A stretch of 64,000 nucleotides of DNA from Labyrinthula sp. Ha (GCA_015227615.1 JAALGZ010000027.1:310001-374000); one strand, 5' to 3'. Shown: positions 47,001 through 59,183, counted from the first letter of the stretch. Notes: generated from the sequence alone by a model not told the origin. Program-made: numbers and translations.

Positions 47001-47175
47001 CTATGCTCGAGAAAACGTATATTCTGAACTTTCCTTCTTCTCTGTGTCCAGTTTCAAGTGTCATCTCAAAGTCTTGCTGTAAGAATTGTTTAGGGGGTTC
47101 CGCTATGAAACTTGAAAGCCATGATGGACTGCCTAATTCCTCATACACTTGCTGAGCAATTAAGTGATTATCCAT
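44049..47175 (-). CDS. PH-PDZ-DH-PH Rho-type guanine nucleotide exchange factor, two exons
   Basis: A 1031-residue protein. Exon 1 is 47175-45951, a 31-nt GT-AG intron spans 45950-45920, and exon 2 is 45919-44049; splicing joins EKEIPP to AAFKPTIK in frame. Domains: an N-terminal PH-like fold (about 30-205) with FRIYVFSSIVIIAKE, split by an acidic insert at about 70-125; a PDZ domain (278-360) with HLGF as the carboxylate-binding loop; a DH domain (about 510-752) with HALDEIYRTESVYLDQL and the diagnostic LIKPIQRLTKYPLLF (686-700); and a C-terminal PH domain (about 780-1010) split by a Ser/Arg-rich insert. DH-PH modules load GTP on Rho-family GTPases. PDZ and PH parts suggest membrane or scaffold placement. 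Read unspliced, the exon 2 frame starts with a false hydrophobic leader that is intron sequence. Confidence 0.88.
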
Positions 47176-47589
47176 GCTTTCAGCTGCGTTAACTTTTGCT
47201 TATATTGTTTTCGATGAAATTTAGGACGATGTCTTTTTTGGACTAACTTCTCTGCTCTAGGACTCAAGAATCAGAATTTTTTCTAATTTTGGGCACGAAG
47301 AAAGACAAACAGAAAATTGCCTTGACTTTGTGGAACTGCTCGACCCGAAACCTCAAAAAAGGTCTAGAGTATGCGAACCAGCGTTGACAGAAACTTCTTT
47401 AAGTGCTTGTTAACACAGGAAGTTCTACTTATACAAAGCTCATCCTATTACTCGAAAAAAAAACAAATTGTACGCTGAAGTATTAGTTGTTAAAGAGCTA
47501 CATGAGAAAGGATGCAAGACGTTGAAAGAATAGGCAAAATCAGAAGCTGTAGAGGAAGTTGGGGGCTTCTGAAATCTGCACTCCAAAGA
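47176..47589. other. 5' flank of the Rho GEF gene
   Basis: The region upstream of the GEF start holds its likely promoter. I see no recognisable element and no exon. The LINE relic begins at about its end. Confidence 0.4.
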
Positions 47590-49870
47590 ATGAGGCGCAA
47601 TGGTTTACTTTCCCGAGGAACTTCCTAGTAAAGTCTATGACGCTAAAAGCACTAGCGACAGGGCGCTGAAAGTGATTCTGAAAGGTTTTGTAAATATGAA
47701 CATCCTAATGGTCATCTGGCATGCTCTTCATGCAGGGTATAAAACCAGGGGAATCATAAAGTATCTAAACAAGCTAGAGAAAGTTTGTAAACCAATGAAA
47801 AAAAGAAGGAAAATCCATTTTAGCCGACGACTTTAAGGTTAAGGTGAGTAGATAAAGTTTCAACCCAGATGGAGATTTATGATACTCAGATGAAACTAAT
47901 ATCACTAGAAAGGTATTACAATAGTAATTATTAGAGAGGGAGTTATACTTCCCAGAACTCCAATATCCTAACCGAAAGAAAGGTTCAAAAGAGGATACTA
48001 CATTCCATGCTAGATAAATTAGTAAAAAGACATTCGTGCTGGACTTCTTTATTACTAATACCCACAAAATAATTATTTTATGAATGTAACAATGGTAATT
48101 GTGGCTTGATCTGATGGAAGAGTAACCTTGATTTCATGGTTGCAGAGGTTTGTTTTAACATTTCCTGGTATGCCAGGAAAAAAAGCGAAGGAAACAGCAA
48201 CTGGACCTGAGCCTTCTGAACACTAATCCGGAACTTGCAGTGCAACTAGCTAACGAACTCATTATGAATTGTTAAAATTTGAAGAAAAAACTGATTACAA
48301 AACCTTTACCAGAATAGTTCCAATGTTTGTGAGTACACATCAACCAAGCCTAGTCATCAACACAGTAACTTACAGATTCTCCAAAATCACCAAGCAATCG
48401 ATGCAGGTAAACAACCAAAACTAGAGTAAAATTTGTTCAGTAGGTAGGTAGAAAGAAAATTTTCAAAGCCGTTAGTAATGCTGCCAAAGAAGCTAGGCTC
48501 ATCTGTTTCGAGGAAACCCCGGTGGAAATGCTGTGACATTTCTCGTTCAACTAGTCGAGGAAAACCTATATACTAGTGATTTTAGTCAGAGCAATTGCAA
48601 AGAAATGTATCCAGACAATATTTGAGCACGATGAGTACAAAGTGGATACCTTTAAGTGATATAAAATACTAAATGACTTCATAGAAAGACAATATCTTCA
48701 CCCTATACAAGAAATACGGTCAACAATAATTAATTTGTATGTTGCTTCATGCCAAAACTGGAACTGACTCCTTAAATCGATATAGATTATAATTCACCAG
48801 GAATGAACATTTTCATCATAAATTTGAAGGAACATAAGAATCAAAGAGCTAGTACCGCGGTTCCAATTAACAACAGCGTGATTAAGGATTTCCCAGTCAT
48901 GCAGAAAGAGCTAAAATATCAAAGGATCTTCAGGGCACGAAACTTTTTCGACTTATGCAACAAGAATTCTGTATGATTACAATGATTCTTAACAATTGAA
49001 AAGAAGCTAACAAGCGTACCAGAGTCTTATATGTCCATGGTACTTGTCGGGAATGCGTCTAACCTTACGACAAAGGTGTTCCACAATGGTCTTTTACCGA
49101 TAATCATTATCTTTCCACCTTTCAAAGCTTGTTCCCATTCAAGATAACTTGGTCCTGAATAAGATTGAAGAGCTTATCAATATAGCTAAGAGGAAATATT
49201 GTGAGAATAAGGACTTGAAACTTTTATTAGTACATTTTCCAAAGACTTTCTCTTCCCAGAATCTACGATTGATTCGGCTTTTTTAAAGGGTCAGAATGTT
49301 CCTATGAACCTAGAAAAATGATGATATCACTTTATCAATAATATTACAGGAAGATCTGGAGTAAATCTAGATTGTTCAGACATTTATACTGGAAAAATCC
49401 CTGCAGGGTAACTCATTTACCCGTGACTATGCTTCAACCTGTTCTCAAGTCGGCTTAAAAGTAGAAGAATACATACATTTACTAATACAGAGACTGGTGG
49501 TGAGATATATAACGATCTTGCGTTTTCTGATGATTATGCAACACCCGTGAAATAATTATATCTTATTGAATCTCTGGTTCCTCTCTATAACCTGAACGTG
49601 CTCTCATAGTTAAGAATTAACTCAAATAAGACGAAAATACTTCTGATGAAGGAAAGATATCACCTTTGAACAAAAACTTCTTTTTCTCACATCAACCAAT
49701 TGGTGAAACAATGCTATTGGAAAGCCGGTGATACATACTCCCATTGTGTTTTTTTCTAAAATTAGTGGGAAAGTAATTTTTTTGGTGTGGCACATATCAG
49801 CAGACGAACTAGTATCTTCACTGTAGTTGATACTCAATTTATAATAAGAAAAACTTCAATTTTTACAGAA
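47590..49870 (+). mobile_element. decayed LINE (non-LTR retrotransposon)
   Basis: The + strand carries pieces of a LINE polyprotein in shifting frames. At about 47818-47853 ILADDFKVKVSR resembles the endonuclease segment ILxGDFNVxV. At about 49514-49545 LAFSDDYATP resembles the reverse transcriptase LxFADDxxL box, and 49613-49648 RINSNKTKILLM matches the INxxKTK block that follows it in non-LTR transcriptases. Order and spacing (endonuclease about 1.7 kb before the transcriptase core) fit a single element. Many stops and frame changes show long decay. No poly-A tail or target duplication was identified, so the ends are approximate. Confidence 0.6.
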
Positions 49871-52800
49871 TCCATCCAAATTCAGGGAAAAGAAAATAAC
49901 TTCTGTAACATAGATAAAATATCTCGGAGCAAATGTCAGCTCGGAGATTATCTATATTAAGTGTAGTTTAGTTTATCTGGATAGGTATAAGCCCAGAGTT
50001 AGGACTAAAATTTCTTATCGTATCATGATTCACAATAGTTGAGGGTAACTTTCCGTTAATTCTGTTTAACGTTATTAATGTTAGGGAGTTCTTAATGCAT
50101 TGTAAACTTTACTAAAATTACCGTTAAGCACGATTTTCACGATAACTTTTGGAGTTCCCAACATCATTCAACATTTTAATATTTTTTGCCAAATAATGTC
50201 TTCATAATATATTCTGCACATATTTTTGCTCTAAAGGAATAAAACCAAAGAAAAATCTGACTTAGAAGTAAGTTCAACACAAAATCAACGTCATTTGAAA
50301 TCTATTTGATACTAATATCTTCCTATGACTACTAACATTACCCTTGAGGTTATCTCAATCTAAGCCCAAATTGAACTGCTAGATAGTAACGGAATACTCA
50401 AAATACTTTATATAAATAATTTTAAAGAAAAAATTTAATCTCTGAGAGAAAATGCAACTGAGAAAATAGAAGTAATACCTTGGCGATAGCGATAATTGTG
50501 CATGATCTTCATATATAAATGAAGCTATCCTGCCTCAAACTCCTTTTCAGAGAAATCAAAGTATACCTTTAGAAGGCCATCTTAATTTCCCAAGCACCTA
50601 TAAAATATATTTCAGTTTTTTTGTGAAGTTAATTGTAAATTATTTGCGTTCTAATATCCAAAAACAAAACAAAACTTCTCATATCAATATTTGCCGCAGA
50701 AAAAACTAATTTTCTGAGCCTACACTTAATATTTTTAAGCCAAATAAAATTCCAAATTACTTTAAAGATTTATTTTTAAGATATCATAAGCTTTCTATTT
50801 TCTTTTACTTGGAAATATTAGGGTTAAACTACGTATTTCTATATTAGAAAAATGTTGGTCAATTTAGGTGATATTTTTGCTTTATTATGTATCTCGCTCA
50901 ATTCTTATGTGCAATGCTATTGTGTCTAATTGGATTTATCTTGGGAACTATTTCTAATCGTTGGACCTTACATTTTTTGTATTTGAGGACTAGAAGATAC
51001 TTTTCTGTTCTTTTCAATTCAAGCAATAGTTTAGGTGAATTTCCAAATAATTCTAATGTTCATTTCTCAATGAATTTTTAGAATTATGTAAAACAAAACA
51101 CAGTTTTGGAAAGCAATTTTAAGTATCTTTTTAGCCATACAATATAATATAGGATTTAAAAAGAATAAATTCATATAGAATGCAAAATACCACCAGAATA
51201 TGGCACATGAATTATATATCGATCAGAAAACAATGAACGAAAAGGTTACACCACCTCTGTAAATTGTTAAAGTTAGCTCTTATATTTGAATTCGGGCTAA
51301 TAGCAAATAATGTTGATTTATAGTTTTTCTTATTACAGGGTGTTAAAAACTTTATCAACGATTTTCTCAAAAATGCAGTATAATGGCCATAAAATCTACA
51401 ATACCTTTTCAACTCTCCTACAAAGCTCACAATATATTTCACACTGAACCTAGTACTTCCTCATATAAAAATTTAGAGGATTAAAGCATTATAAAGTATA
51501 AAAAACCACGATTATTGAAAATAACGCATATAGTGTTTGTTAGTTTTTGTCGCGAAATCTTTCTCCAACACAATATTATCATGCACAATGTGTTTCTCAT
51601 TTAAAAACACTTTTCAACCATGTATTTTTTCAAGGTATTTTAAAAGAATGAGCAATTTAAACCATAAAAAAGGCTAATTTTAAAGGTCCTTTTTACTAAG
51701 TTTAAAGATCTCTAAAGAACATACATTCAAACGTAACATCGTGAAGAACAACTCTATAGATGATCTGATTCTTCTCAGACCCTAAGAATTCATCATACTT
51801 GACTTCTCGAGCCATTTCTCAGGATGTATCTTCTCTAGTTAGTTGGAACTGAGCTAAACTTCACTCAGAAAAGTCAAATGTTGAAAATCTGCACATCTGA
51901 AAATACGAAATCAGTGTATTTTGCTATTAGCCTATAAATTTTTATACTTGGGAGCCCCCAACAGCTAAAAAGTAAGACCTGTAACCTTTACTTCTGTTTT
52001 TGAGGAAGTCCTTTTTATTTCTTAAGAAAAGTTGGTATTGGGCTAAAATGCTGTTTCTATAAACTTCAATCCGTGTAATACCTGAAGAAATACTTGTATA
52101 GAGCACAAATAGATCTAACCAGTCCAAAGAACAGGTGAATTTAGGTCTAGAAGTAGATGTTCTTAAGAGTTGGAATATTATATATAGACTTCCTAACAAT
52201 GTATCCTATTTCCAAAATTTCAGAAACTCTGAAAAAGGATACCCATAAATGTCAAATATTTCTGAATGGATGATTCCAACTGAAGAAGAGCTCTGAATAA
52301 TTATTACCACCTAGAGGTATAAATGATTTAGAATTCTACCATATCTTGTTCGAAGAAACTCCGAGAGCTTCCCAATTAATCACAGCAATAGTTATTTGGC
52401 ACAATTTAACTTGGTTTCAAATTCAACTTTAAATAGCCGAAACTGAACCTCTATTTGCTCAAATACCACTATATTAGATTCTAACCTTATCTAGGATCAA
52501 TTTTCATTAGCTTAGAGAAGAAAAAAATAAAGTATAAAGTCTTTATTACTCTTAATTTCACAAATCTCTAGCATATTATTGCAAATTCCTACATAATAAT
52601 ACTTGTTTTCTAAGAGTTTAGCCCTTATAAAATATTTTAAAATGCATATAAACTGGTACAGAGTTGATACATTCTGATTAAAAATACTTCAATGTTTAGT
52701 TTTTAAAAACTTGTACTAGATACGCTATTCTGAGGTGTTTCAAGTTAGGTGGTAAGCTTTTTAGCAATTAAAACTTCTAAATTCTTATAATTCAAGATTT

Positions 52801-54280
52801 ATTTCTTTGATTGCTGCAATTTTAGGTGCTTATCAATGTTGGTAGTTTCTTTCCTTGCTCATGGTGCTGTAGGCTTGTGTGGAATATTCAAAATTTTGAA
52901 AATGTCATCGACAAACTAACTTTGCACTGTTAATTAACGTGAAACTAACCTTAACAGGAAAACTCTTATTTTTTGCGCAACTTTACTAATTTTAGCCAAT
53001 AATAAAATAACCTTCCAATCCCAGTGATAGAAATTTATAACATCCTATCAATAGAAACTATAATAAACGGAAGATGAAAATCGTTCCAACTTTGTGCAGG
53101 CAATAAGAACCTTAATAGCACACTGCAGTCAAAGATTTAAACCTCTAAAATCTATCCCGGCCCGATGTTGAACAGGCTTCTTGGAAGAATATTCTTGGGA
53201 CAAAACAATTCAATTCAAACGTGAAATTTAAAATAAGGCTCAACCTAGAAGAAGTAGATCATTCAAGAGTTCATTCTCTTACCCGTTAGCTCAAGCTTCT
53301 TCCTATGCTAACTGCCGATGGAAACTTCTCTTCTGCTTTTCTATTTTCCTTCTACCTGAAATGAACATTTAATAATCAACTTGTTGAAAATCGAAGTAAA
53401 AAAAGTGCATTAGAAAATTCATCTTTTAACATGATTTTGATGTAGCTGCAGACTTTGTCTCCATTTGCAACAGAATTAACGCTCCTCCCCATGAAAGATA
53501 AAGTAACTAACCAGGATAGCTAAACAATTGATTAAAAGTTATCAGCGTCCTGTGGTGAAGCATCTACAGGCAGAATTTAAAAAGTGGATGTACAATAACC
53601 TTTTGCATTTCTGTTGGTTCAATATCTTCGTTTACTGAATGAAATCTTGTCAATATTTGGTTATCTTTCTCAATTTTAAACAAAAGTAAGGATAGAATGA
53701 AATTCTGCTGAGTCTAGAAAAATAATGGCAGATAACTTAGTGCCACAATTTTTTATTAGATGAGCGGTAACTACATCTTACTCAAATTTGTTACCAATTG
53801 CTGCCGTTTATTCAAATACTTTACGGGATCCTACCGTTAATAATTTTTATTGGATGGAACCGGCACTTACCGTTAATTTGCTTCGAAAATGGAACTACTC
53901 TTAAGTGACGTGGCAAGAAAGTAGATGCTCGATGAATATTTGGGTAAATCCAAAAACCAGACACTCTCACATTTATCTGTTGAGGAATTAATTGAACCGA
54001 AACATTATTGAATTCAATAAAAAACAGTTCTTTTCATAGAGCATCTGATTAATACCGGAAACATTGAGGAGAGCTATTAGGTTAGTTTATACGGCGTCTT
54101 TTCAAGGAAACTAGTTTTTCCAAAAAAAAATATATACGAGAACAAAGTAAAGCTAGAAATATAAGAAGGGAAGACTAAGCTTGTTTCTTACTTCCGGGAG
54201 AAATTCAGTGATTTTAGCAAACCAGAACGAACTCTGTCGTCGCGGAAAATCAAATAGGTTTAGGGTATCAAGATTGATTT
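49871..54280. other. intergenic region, no gene recognised
   Basis: A+T-rich spacer between the LINE relic and the armadillo gene. No supported gene. The last 450 bp may be the armadillo promoter: TACCGTTAA at 53832-53840 and 53868-53876 and TTAAGTGACGTGGCA at 53901-53915. Confidence 0.45.
53901..53915 (-). promoter_or_regulatory. TGACGTGGCA box upstream of armadillo gene
   Basis: Read on the minus strand this is TGCCACGTCACTTAA, almost the same as the TGCCACGTCATTAA box after 7TM-RGS paralog 1. It lies about 365 bp before the armadillo ATG, just after two TACCGTTAA motifs whose CCGTTA core also marks the 7TM-RGS promoters. A shared bZIP/Myb-type input is possible, but only similarity is seen. 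Confidence 0.3.
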
Positions 54281-57200
54281 ATGGAGCAGCATCACTATAA
54301 GCAACTTGATGAGCTCTTTCCCGAAAAGCACAAAGCTGCACTGGAGGAAGCTAGGAGGTTTTTGCATGAGTTGACTCGAATTGGGTCTGACGAAATACGT
54401 GTGTTTACTAGTCACAGACAGGAAAGTCAGGCTAGTGTAGTTAGTCGAAGTGTAACTGCTGTAGCAAACTCATTACCATCAGTGGGTGAGGGTGATGCCT
54501 CTCATTTTTTTGAACAAGCCCAATATGGGAAGGTAGAAAGCTTAAGAAACAACCCGAGATTTTTTGTGGATATGTTTGGTGACCAAGAAGGGGATGAAGC
54601 CCTATCCGAGGCATCAAGGGAAAGTGAAACGGAACAACAGGTATATAGAACTTCTCGACGTGGGGGGCTGGACCCAGATGAACTGCTCCCTAAGGGTGGT
54701 AGAAGAGTATCTAGAAGGTACAGAAAGGATACATCTACTAAGAACACAAGGAGAGTGCCATTCACTAACAATTGGATTTTGACAAATAGACCATTAGCGC
54801 TGCCACAGGAGGAGGAAAACTCAACACCACGCTCGTCGTGCTCCAGCGTTACTACATACGAGTCTATCGGAATTTCAAAACAATTTAAACTGCAGAAAAA
54901 GAATGTGGACTACATTAGAAATCAGCTCGATTCCTTGGAAAATGATTACTCCGATGAAGGTACACTGAGACTAAATGGAATTCTGTGTGCCTTAACCCTG
55001 ATCATAAGACATCGGGGAAGTAGTGGCCCTTTGTTTGAGGTATCTCCGACTTTAGTGAGAATCTTGGCAAAACTTGTAGAAGCTGATGAGCTGACCTATA
55101 TCTATGCCTGTCATGTCATTGAAAGCATGTTATATTGTGAGAAGCTGAAAGGCAATAGCGATAGTTCTAGAGCTAGCTGGTTGGAACTTGGTTTGGAGGA
55201 TATCTTGTCCGAAAAAATGCAAACGTTCGTTTTTTCAGAATTAGCTCAAAAACTAAGTTTCAAGGTTTTTTGGCACTTAGCCGAGGAAGAGAAACTTAAG
55301 GTCAAAGTCATGAAGAATACCATGCAAAACGTGCAGGCTGCGATGAATAATTTTAAAAATTCCAGTGGTTTACAATATGAGGCCTGTGCTCTGTTGCAAA
55401 GACTCGCGGTAAATGACGAAAATGAACTTCTCATTCAAAGTTCAGGTGCTTTGCTATTGGTTCTTCAAACAGCTCTAAATAAGAACTTAGATATCACTAC
55501 TGTGAAGAAAGCATGTTCTGCGCTATGGAATTTATCTTTTAATGATAGGAATCGAAAGTACTTGATCAAGCAGGAGGCCCACAAAAAAATATTTGATATA
55601 ATTCGCCAGAGCAAAGGGCATCCCCATGGTGTAGAAGTTGTAGCTAAAGCTAGTGGTGTCATGTGGAATCTTGCTGACTACATGGAAGCTAAAACTCAGC
55701 TCATTCTTGATGATATACCTAAGAAGATGGTGCAGGTAATGGCTGAATACCGCTTCAACCCTAAGGTTCAAGAAATGGGATGCGGTTGTTTACGAAGTTT
55801 GGCTCACGATGATGCCAGCAGAGTAAAGTTAATGGAAATTGGAGCCGCCAAGAAAATTCTTGAAAGCATGCAAGATCATATAAATGAGAAAGACATACAG
55901 TATCAAGCTTTTGCTGTGTTGAAGAAGCTCAGCTGTAACGATGTTAATGAAGGTAGACTCATAAAGATGCAGGCTGGCCAGCGTATCTTAGAAGCGATGG
56001 AGGCTCACAAGAACGAGGCTAGTATCCAGGAAAGAGCCTGTGGAGTTCTTTGGAACCTTGCAGTGAATGACCAACATAAGAAAGACTTGGTAGAGATGGG
56101 ATGCGCGCAAAAAATGCTTCAAGCAATGCAACTTCATCTCGACAACGAAGGTGTGCAGTATCAGACATGTCGAACCTTGAAACGACTCGCTAGAGATACT
56201 AATAATGAGAGAACTTTGATGCGTCTGAACGCTGCTGATTGCGTTCTTAAGGCAATGGAAAAGCACTCTACGAATGCAAACATTCAGGAAAAAGGTTGCG
56301 GCGTACTTTGGAACCTTTCCGACAGAGATGAACACAAAGCCAAACTAATGGAGCTGGGTGCTGCGACAAGAATTCTCAAAGCCATGAGGCAACATCTTGG
56401 CAATGACAATGTTCAGTACGAGGCCTGTGGTGCTTTGAAGCGCTTAGCTGTTGACGACAATATCGAAGGCAAGCTAATGAAAATGGGTGCAGCGCAACAA
56501 GTTATTGCAGCTATGAAAAATCACTACGTGAGTGCGGATGTTCAATCACAAGCATGTGGTGTTCTGTGGAACTTAGCCTTCAATGGGCAGGTGAGGCTTA
56601 TGGAGTTGAAGGCACCTGACCAAATTTTTGAAGCAATGAAACGACACCCAAAAGTAACGTCAGTCCAAGAGAAAGCCTGTGGTACTTTGTGGAAACTAGC
56701 GGAAATAGAGAAGAATAATGCCGAACTTATTCGTCAAGGTGTCATTCAACATGTAATTGATGCAATGAAGAACAATGAATCACATGAAGGTGTGCAGTAT
56801 CAAGCCTGTGGTACAATTTGGAACCTAGCTGTTAAAGAACGAAACAGAAAAGATTTATTAGATAAGAATGTCGAAGACTGTGTGCTTAAAGCTATGGAGA
56901 ACCATACCAATAGGGCTGATATTATGCACTCAGCTTGTGGAGTCCTTCTTAATTTGCTTCAGTCAAATGTAGAAATTAAAAGTTATTTCAATGAAAAAGG
57001 AGATCGAGTTGCTTTGAAAAAGGATCCGGCAGTATTGCGCTCCAAAGCACCAGGATCATTTACTTACACCAAAGTTTCAGTTAATAACCGTGTCCTTTTA
57101 GGGGCCAAGAATGCAGTGGAAAAGATAAAGATATCCATCCAACGTCACCAAGAAAATGTAGATGTTGTATTTCAGGCCCTCGCAGCCTTAAATCACCTCT

Positions 57201-59104
57201 CAAAAGAGCCTTTGAATTTGCTTAAACTATTGGCGCCACAAGTGCTACACACTGTAATAGTGGGAATGTCTTTGCATGCTGACGACCCAGGAGTTCGAGA
57301 CAGCGCATTGACGTTGCTATCAAATGTCATGCTTCAGTTAGTGACTTTGAACTTTCCCTCTGTAGCGAAGAATTTTTTTGGAATCTCAAAGGAAGATATA
57401 AATTCCGTACAAGGGTGGGCTAACATTGAGGTACCTGTGCCCAAGCTTTTGCTAGAAAGTGGCGTATCCAAGGTTATTCACATTATGAAGCAGTTTGTGT
57501 TAACTCAATCTTCTCAGGAAAAAGGAATTAGATTCCTTAATTGTTGTATTTTGTTTTTACAACGCAAGAAACAGCGAGATGTGTATAGATTACAACAGGC
57601 TCTTTCCTCCTATGAAAAGAAAGCCAAGCATTTTCACGATTCTATTGACGACAGTTTCATACGTTCCAGGTCTACTTTTGTAAGTTTCACATCCTACCCG
57701 GGTCAGAGTGAACATAGTGCTATTTCAGTTGAACACAAGATTCGCTTTCAGAAGATACTAAAACCTTACTTGAAGAAAGTACGTGAAATCTTTACCCGAG
57801 TATTTGCGGCAATGAGCAACCATCTTGGAAGTAAGAGGATAATGGAAGATTCTTTGCTTTGTCTACATCTTTTTCTTGTTACAAATAACTTTAATGACAG
57901 TAGCGCAGCCTTGGTTGTGGAGCACCAAAAGCTTTTCCTGGAAAATGATGCTTTAGTTGGGCTTGTTGCCAGTTTAGTAGGGAACATAGGATCTGGCAAA
58001 CACGTTGTACACAGAAGCTTAGGAATTATTAGTGCCGTTGTTAACCTCTTAGAAAGCTCAGTTTTGGAAACCGCTGAGAGAATTCAGTATAAAACTTGCT
58101 TAGCTGAACAACTGGAAGCTTGCGACTTTATAAAACTACTTTCAGACAAATTAAAAAGTAGTGGACTAGCGGGTGATGAAGAAACGTTATCAATGACCCT
58201 TCTGTGCTTGGAAATTATGGAACGTTTTCTGCCATCTCTAGAAGAGTATGTACAGCACGGGCTACTCTATTTGTTGACATCATTTCTAGATTCAGCTATC
58301 GCAGATGAACAGGTCACCAATGGTTCTGAGTTTGGCATAAAGCAAAAATGTTTTTGGAAGATGGTAACGGTGTGTAAAGACCTAATGTGTTTGGAAGAAC
58401 CTCCACCTCTCAACGATGTGCAAGACATTATATTGAGTCTACTAAGTGGGGCAAGGCAATCTGTTTTGTATTTTCCTGTTATCGCTTCCAGTTGTGTTGA
58501 ATTCTCCACCATATTGCTGCAGCGTGGAACTATAGCAAATCAAACACGAAACCCATCTTCATTTGCGGACCGTGTTACCGCGGCAGTAGAAGCAATTATG
58601 TCTTTTATTTTTCAATGCCATTCAGAGAAAACTGATAGACGCAAAGAGTTCCAAAGTCATTTCTCAGTGAGCGTCATATCCCAGGCAGGAAGCCAGTTTA
58701 ACAGACAGCAATTATTGGCTGGGCAGCGTCATAGGGAAACAAACCAGCTTTCAGGTTATGACATTTGTTTGTTGGAAAATCTTGTTACTCTTGTTAAGGA
58801 GCTATGCCATGCAAAGCGCAGTTCAACACTTGCGGTTCATTCAAAAGACAACTTAAAAGGATACTTGGTTAGCTTGGCGGGCGAAGAAACAGAGATACAA
58901 GAGGTAGCTTCATCTCTTGCACTCGCAAAACTGGCTGATGAAACTGTACGACTTGTTGACAGTCTACGCTTAGAAATAGCAAAGGAACAAAGATCGCCAC
59001 TAGGCTCTATGTCTAATAGCACGCGAAGGGCTCCTGGTATGATAAAGCCAAAAAAGTTATCTACCCAAAGTGAACACTCTGGAACTTTTCATGACTTAAC
59101 GTAA
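54281..59104 (+). CDS. large armadillo-repeat protein
   Basis: A 1607-residue, intronless protein. Residues 1-240 are mostly disordered and basic (RRVSRRYRKDTSTKNTRR). About 345-900 holds a solenoid of roughly 13 armadillo repeats of about 42 residues that alternate between two forms, ACGVLWNLAxND and YQACxxLKRLAxD, each followed by a segment like LMEMGAAxxILxAMxxH. The regular two-form spacing suggests growth by duplication of repeat pairs. About 960-1500 continues as helical, more divergent repeats (VFQALAALNHL, CLHLFLVTNNF), and the tail is Ser/Arg-rich. Armadillo solenoids bind extended peptides in transport, adhesion and scaffold roles; the partner here is unknown. The closest known style is Vac8 or ARMC-type proteins, not catenin or importin, as no IBB domain or catenin tail is seen. 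It converges on the NMT gene with 79 bp between stops. Confidence 0.85.
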   Translation: MEQHHYKQLDELFPEKHKAALEEARRFLHELTRIGSDEIRVFTSHRQESQASVVSRSVTAVANSLPSVGEGDASHFFEQAQYGKVESLRNNPRFFVDMFGDQEGDEALSEASRESETEQQVYRTSRRGGLDPDELLPKGGRRVSRRYRKDTSTKNTRRVPFTNNWILTNRPLALPQEEENSTPRSSCSSVTTYESIGISKQFKLQKKNVDYIRNQLDSLENDYSDEGTLRLNGILCALTLIIRHRGSSGPLFEVSPTLVRILAKLVEADELTYIYACHVIESMLYCEKLKGNSDSSRASWLELGLEDILSEKMQTFVFSELAQKLSFKVFWHLAEEEKLKVKVMKNTMQNVQAAMNNFKNSSGLQYEACALLQRLAVNDENELLIQSSGALLLVLQTALNKNLDITTVKKACSALWNLSFNDRNRKYLIKQEAHKKIFDIIRQSKGHPHGVEVVAKASGVMWNLADYMEAKTQLILDDIPKKMVQVMAEYRFNPKVQEMGCGCLRSLAHDDASRVKLMEIGAAKKILESMQDHINEKDIQYQAFAVLKKLSCNDVNEGRLIKMQAGQRILEAMEAHKNEASIQERACGVLWNLAVNDQHKKDLVEMGCAQKMLQAMQLHLDNEGVQYQTCRTLKRLARDTNNERTLMRLNAADCVLKAMEKHSTNANIQEKGCGVLWNLSDRDEHKAKLMELGAATRILKAMRQHLGNDNVQYEACGALKRLAVDDNIEGKLMKMGAAQQVIAAMKNHYVSADVQSQACGVLWNLAFNGQVRLMELKAPDQIFEAMKRHPKVTSVQEKACGTLWKLAEIEKNNAELIRQGVIQHVIDAMKNNESHEGVQYQACGTIWNLAVKERNRKDLLDKNVEDCVLKAMENHTNRADIMHSACGVLLNLLQSNVEIKSYFNEKGDRVALKKDPAVLRSKAPGSFTYTKVSVNNRVLLGAKNAVEKIKISIQRHQENVDVVFQALAALNHLSKEPLNLLKLLAPQVLHTVIVGMSLHADDPGVRDSALTLLSNVMLQLVTLNFPSVAKNFFGISKEDINSVQGWANIEVPVPKLLLESGVSKVIHIMKQFVLTQSSQEKGIRFLNCCILFLQRKKQRDVYRLQQALSSYEKKAKHFHDSIDDSFIRSRSTFVSFTSYPGQSEHSAISVEHKIRFQKILKPYLKKVREIFTRVFAAMSNHLGSKRIMEDSLLCLHLFLVTNNFNDSSAALVVEHQKLFLENDALVGLVASLVGNIGSGKHVVHRSLGIISAVVNLLESSVLETAERIQYKTCLAEQLEACDFIKLLSDKLKSSGLAGDEETLSMTLLCLEIMERFLPSLEEYVQHGLLYLLTSFLDSAIADEQVTNGSEFGIKQKCFWKMVTVCKDLMCLEEPPPLNDVQDIILSLLSGARQSVLYFPVIASSCVEFSTILLQRGTIANQTRNPSSFADRVTAAVEAIMSFIFQCHSEKTDRRKEFQSHFSVSVISQAGSQFNRQQLLAGQRHRETNQLSGYDICLLENLVTLVKELCHAKRSSTLAVHSKDNLKGYLVSLAGEETEIQEVASSLALAKLADETVRLVDSLRLEIAKEQRSPLGSMSNSTRRAPGMIKPKKLSTQSEHSGTFHDLT

Positions 59105-59183
59105 GATATCAGTAAGATTTGATTTCAGCAGTGTAAGGTTAATTTTGTAAGGATTCGTTTAGCGTTTACCATTCTTGTCTTAG

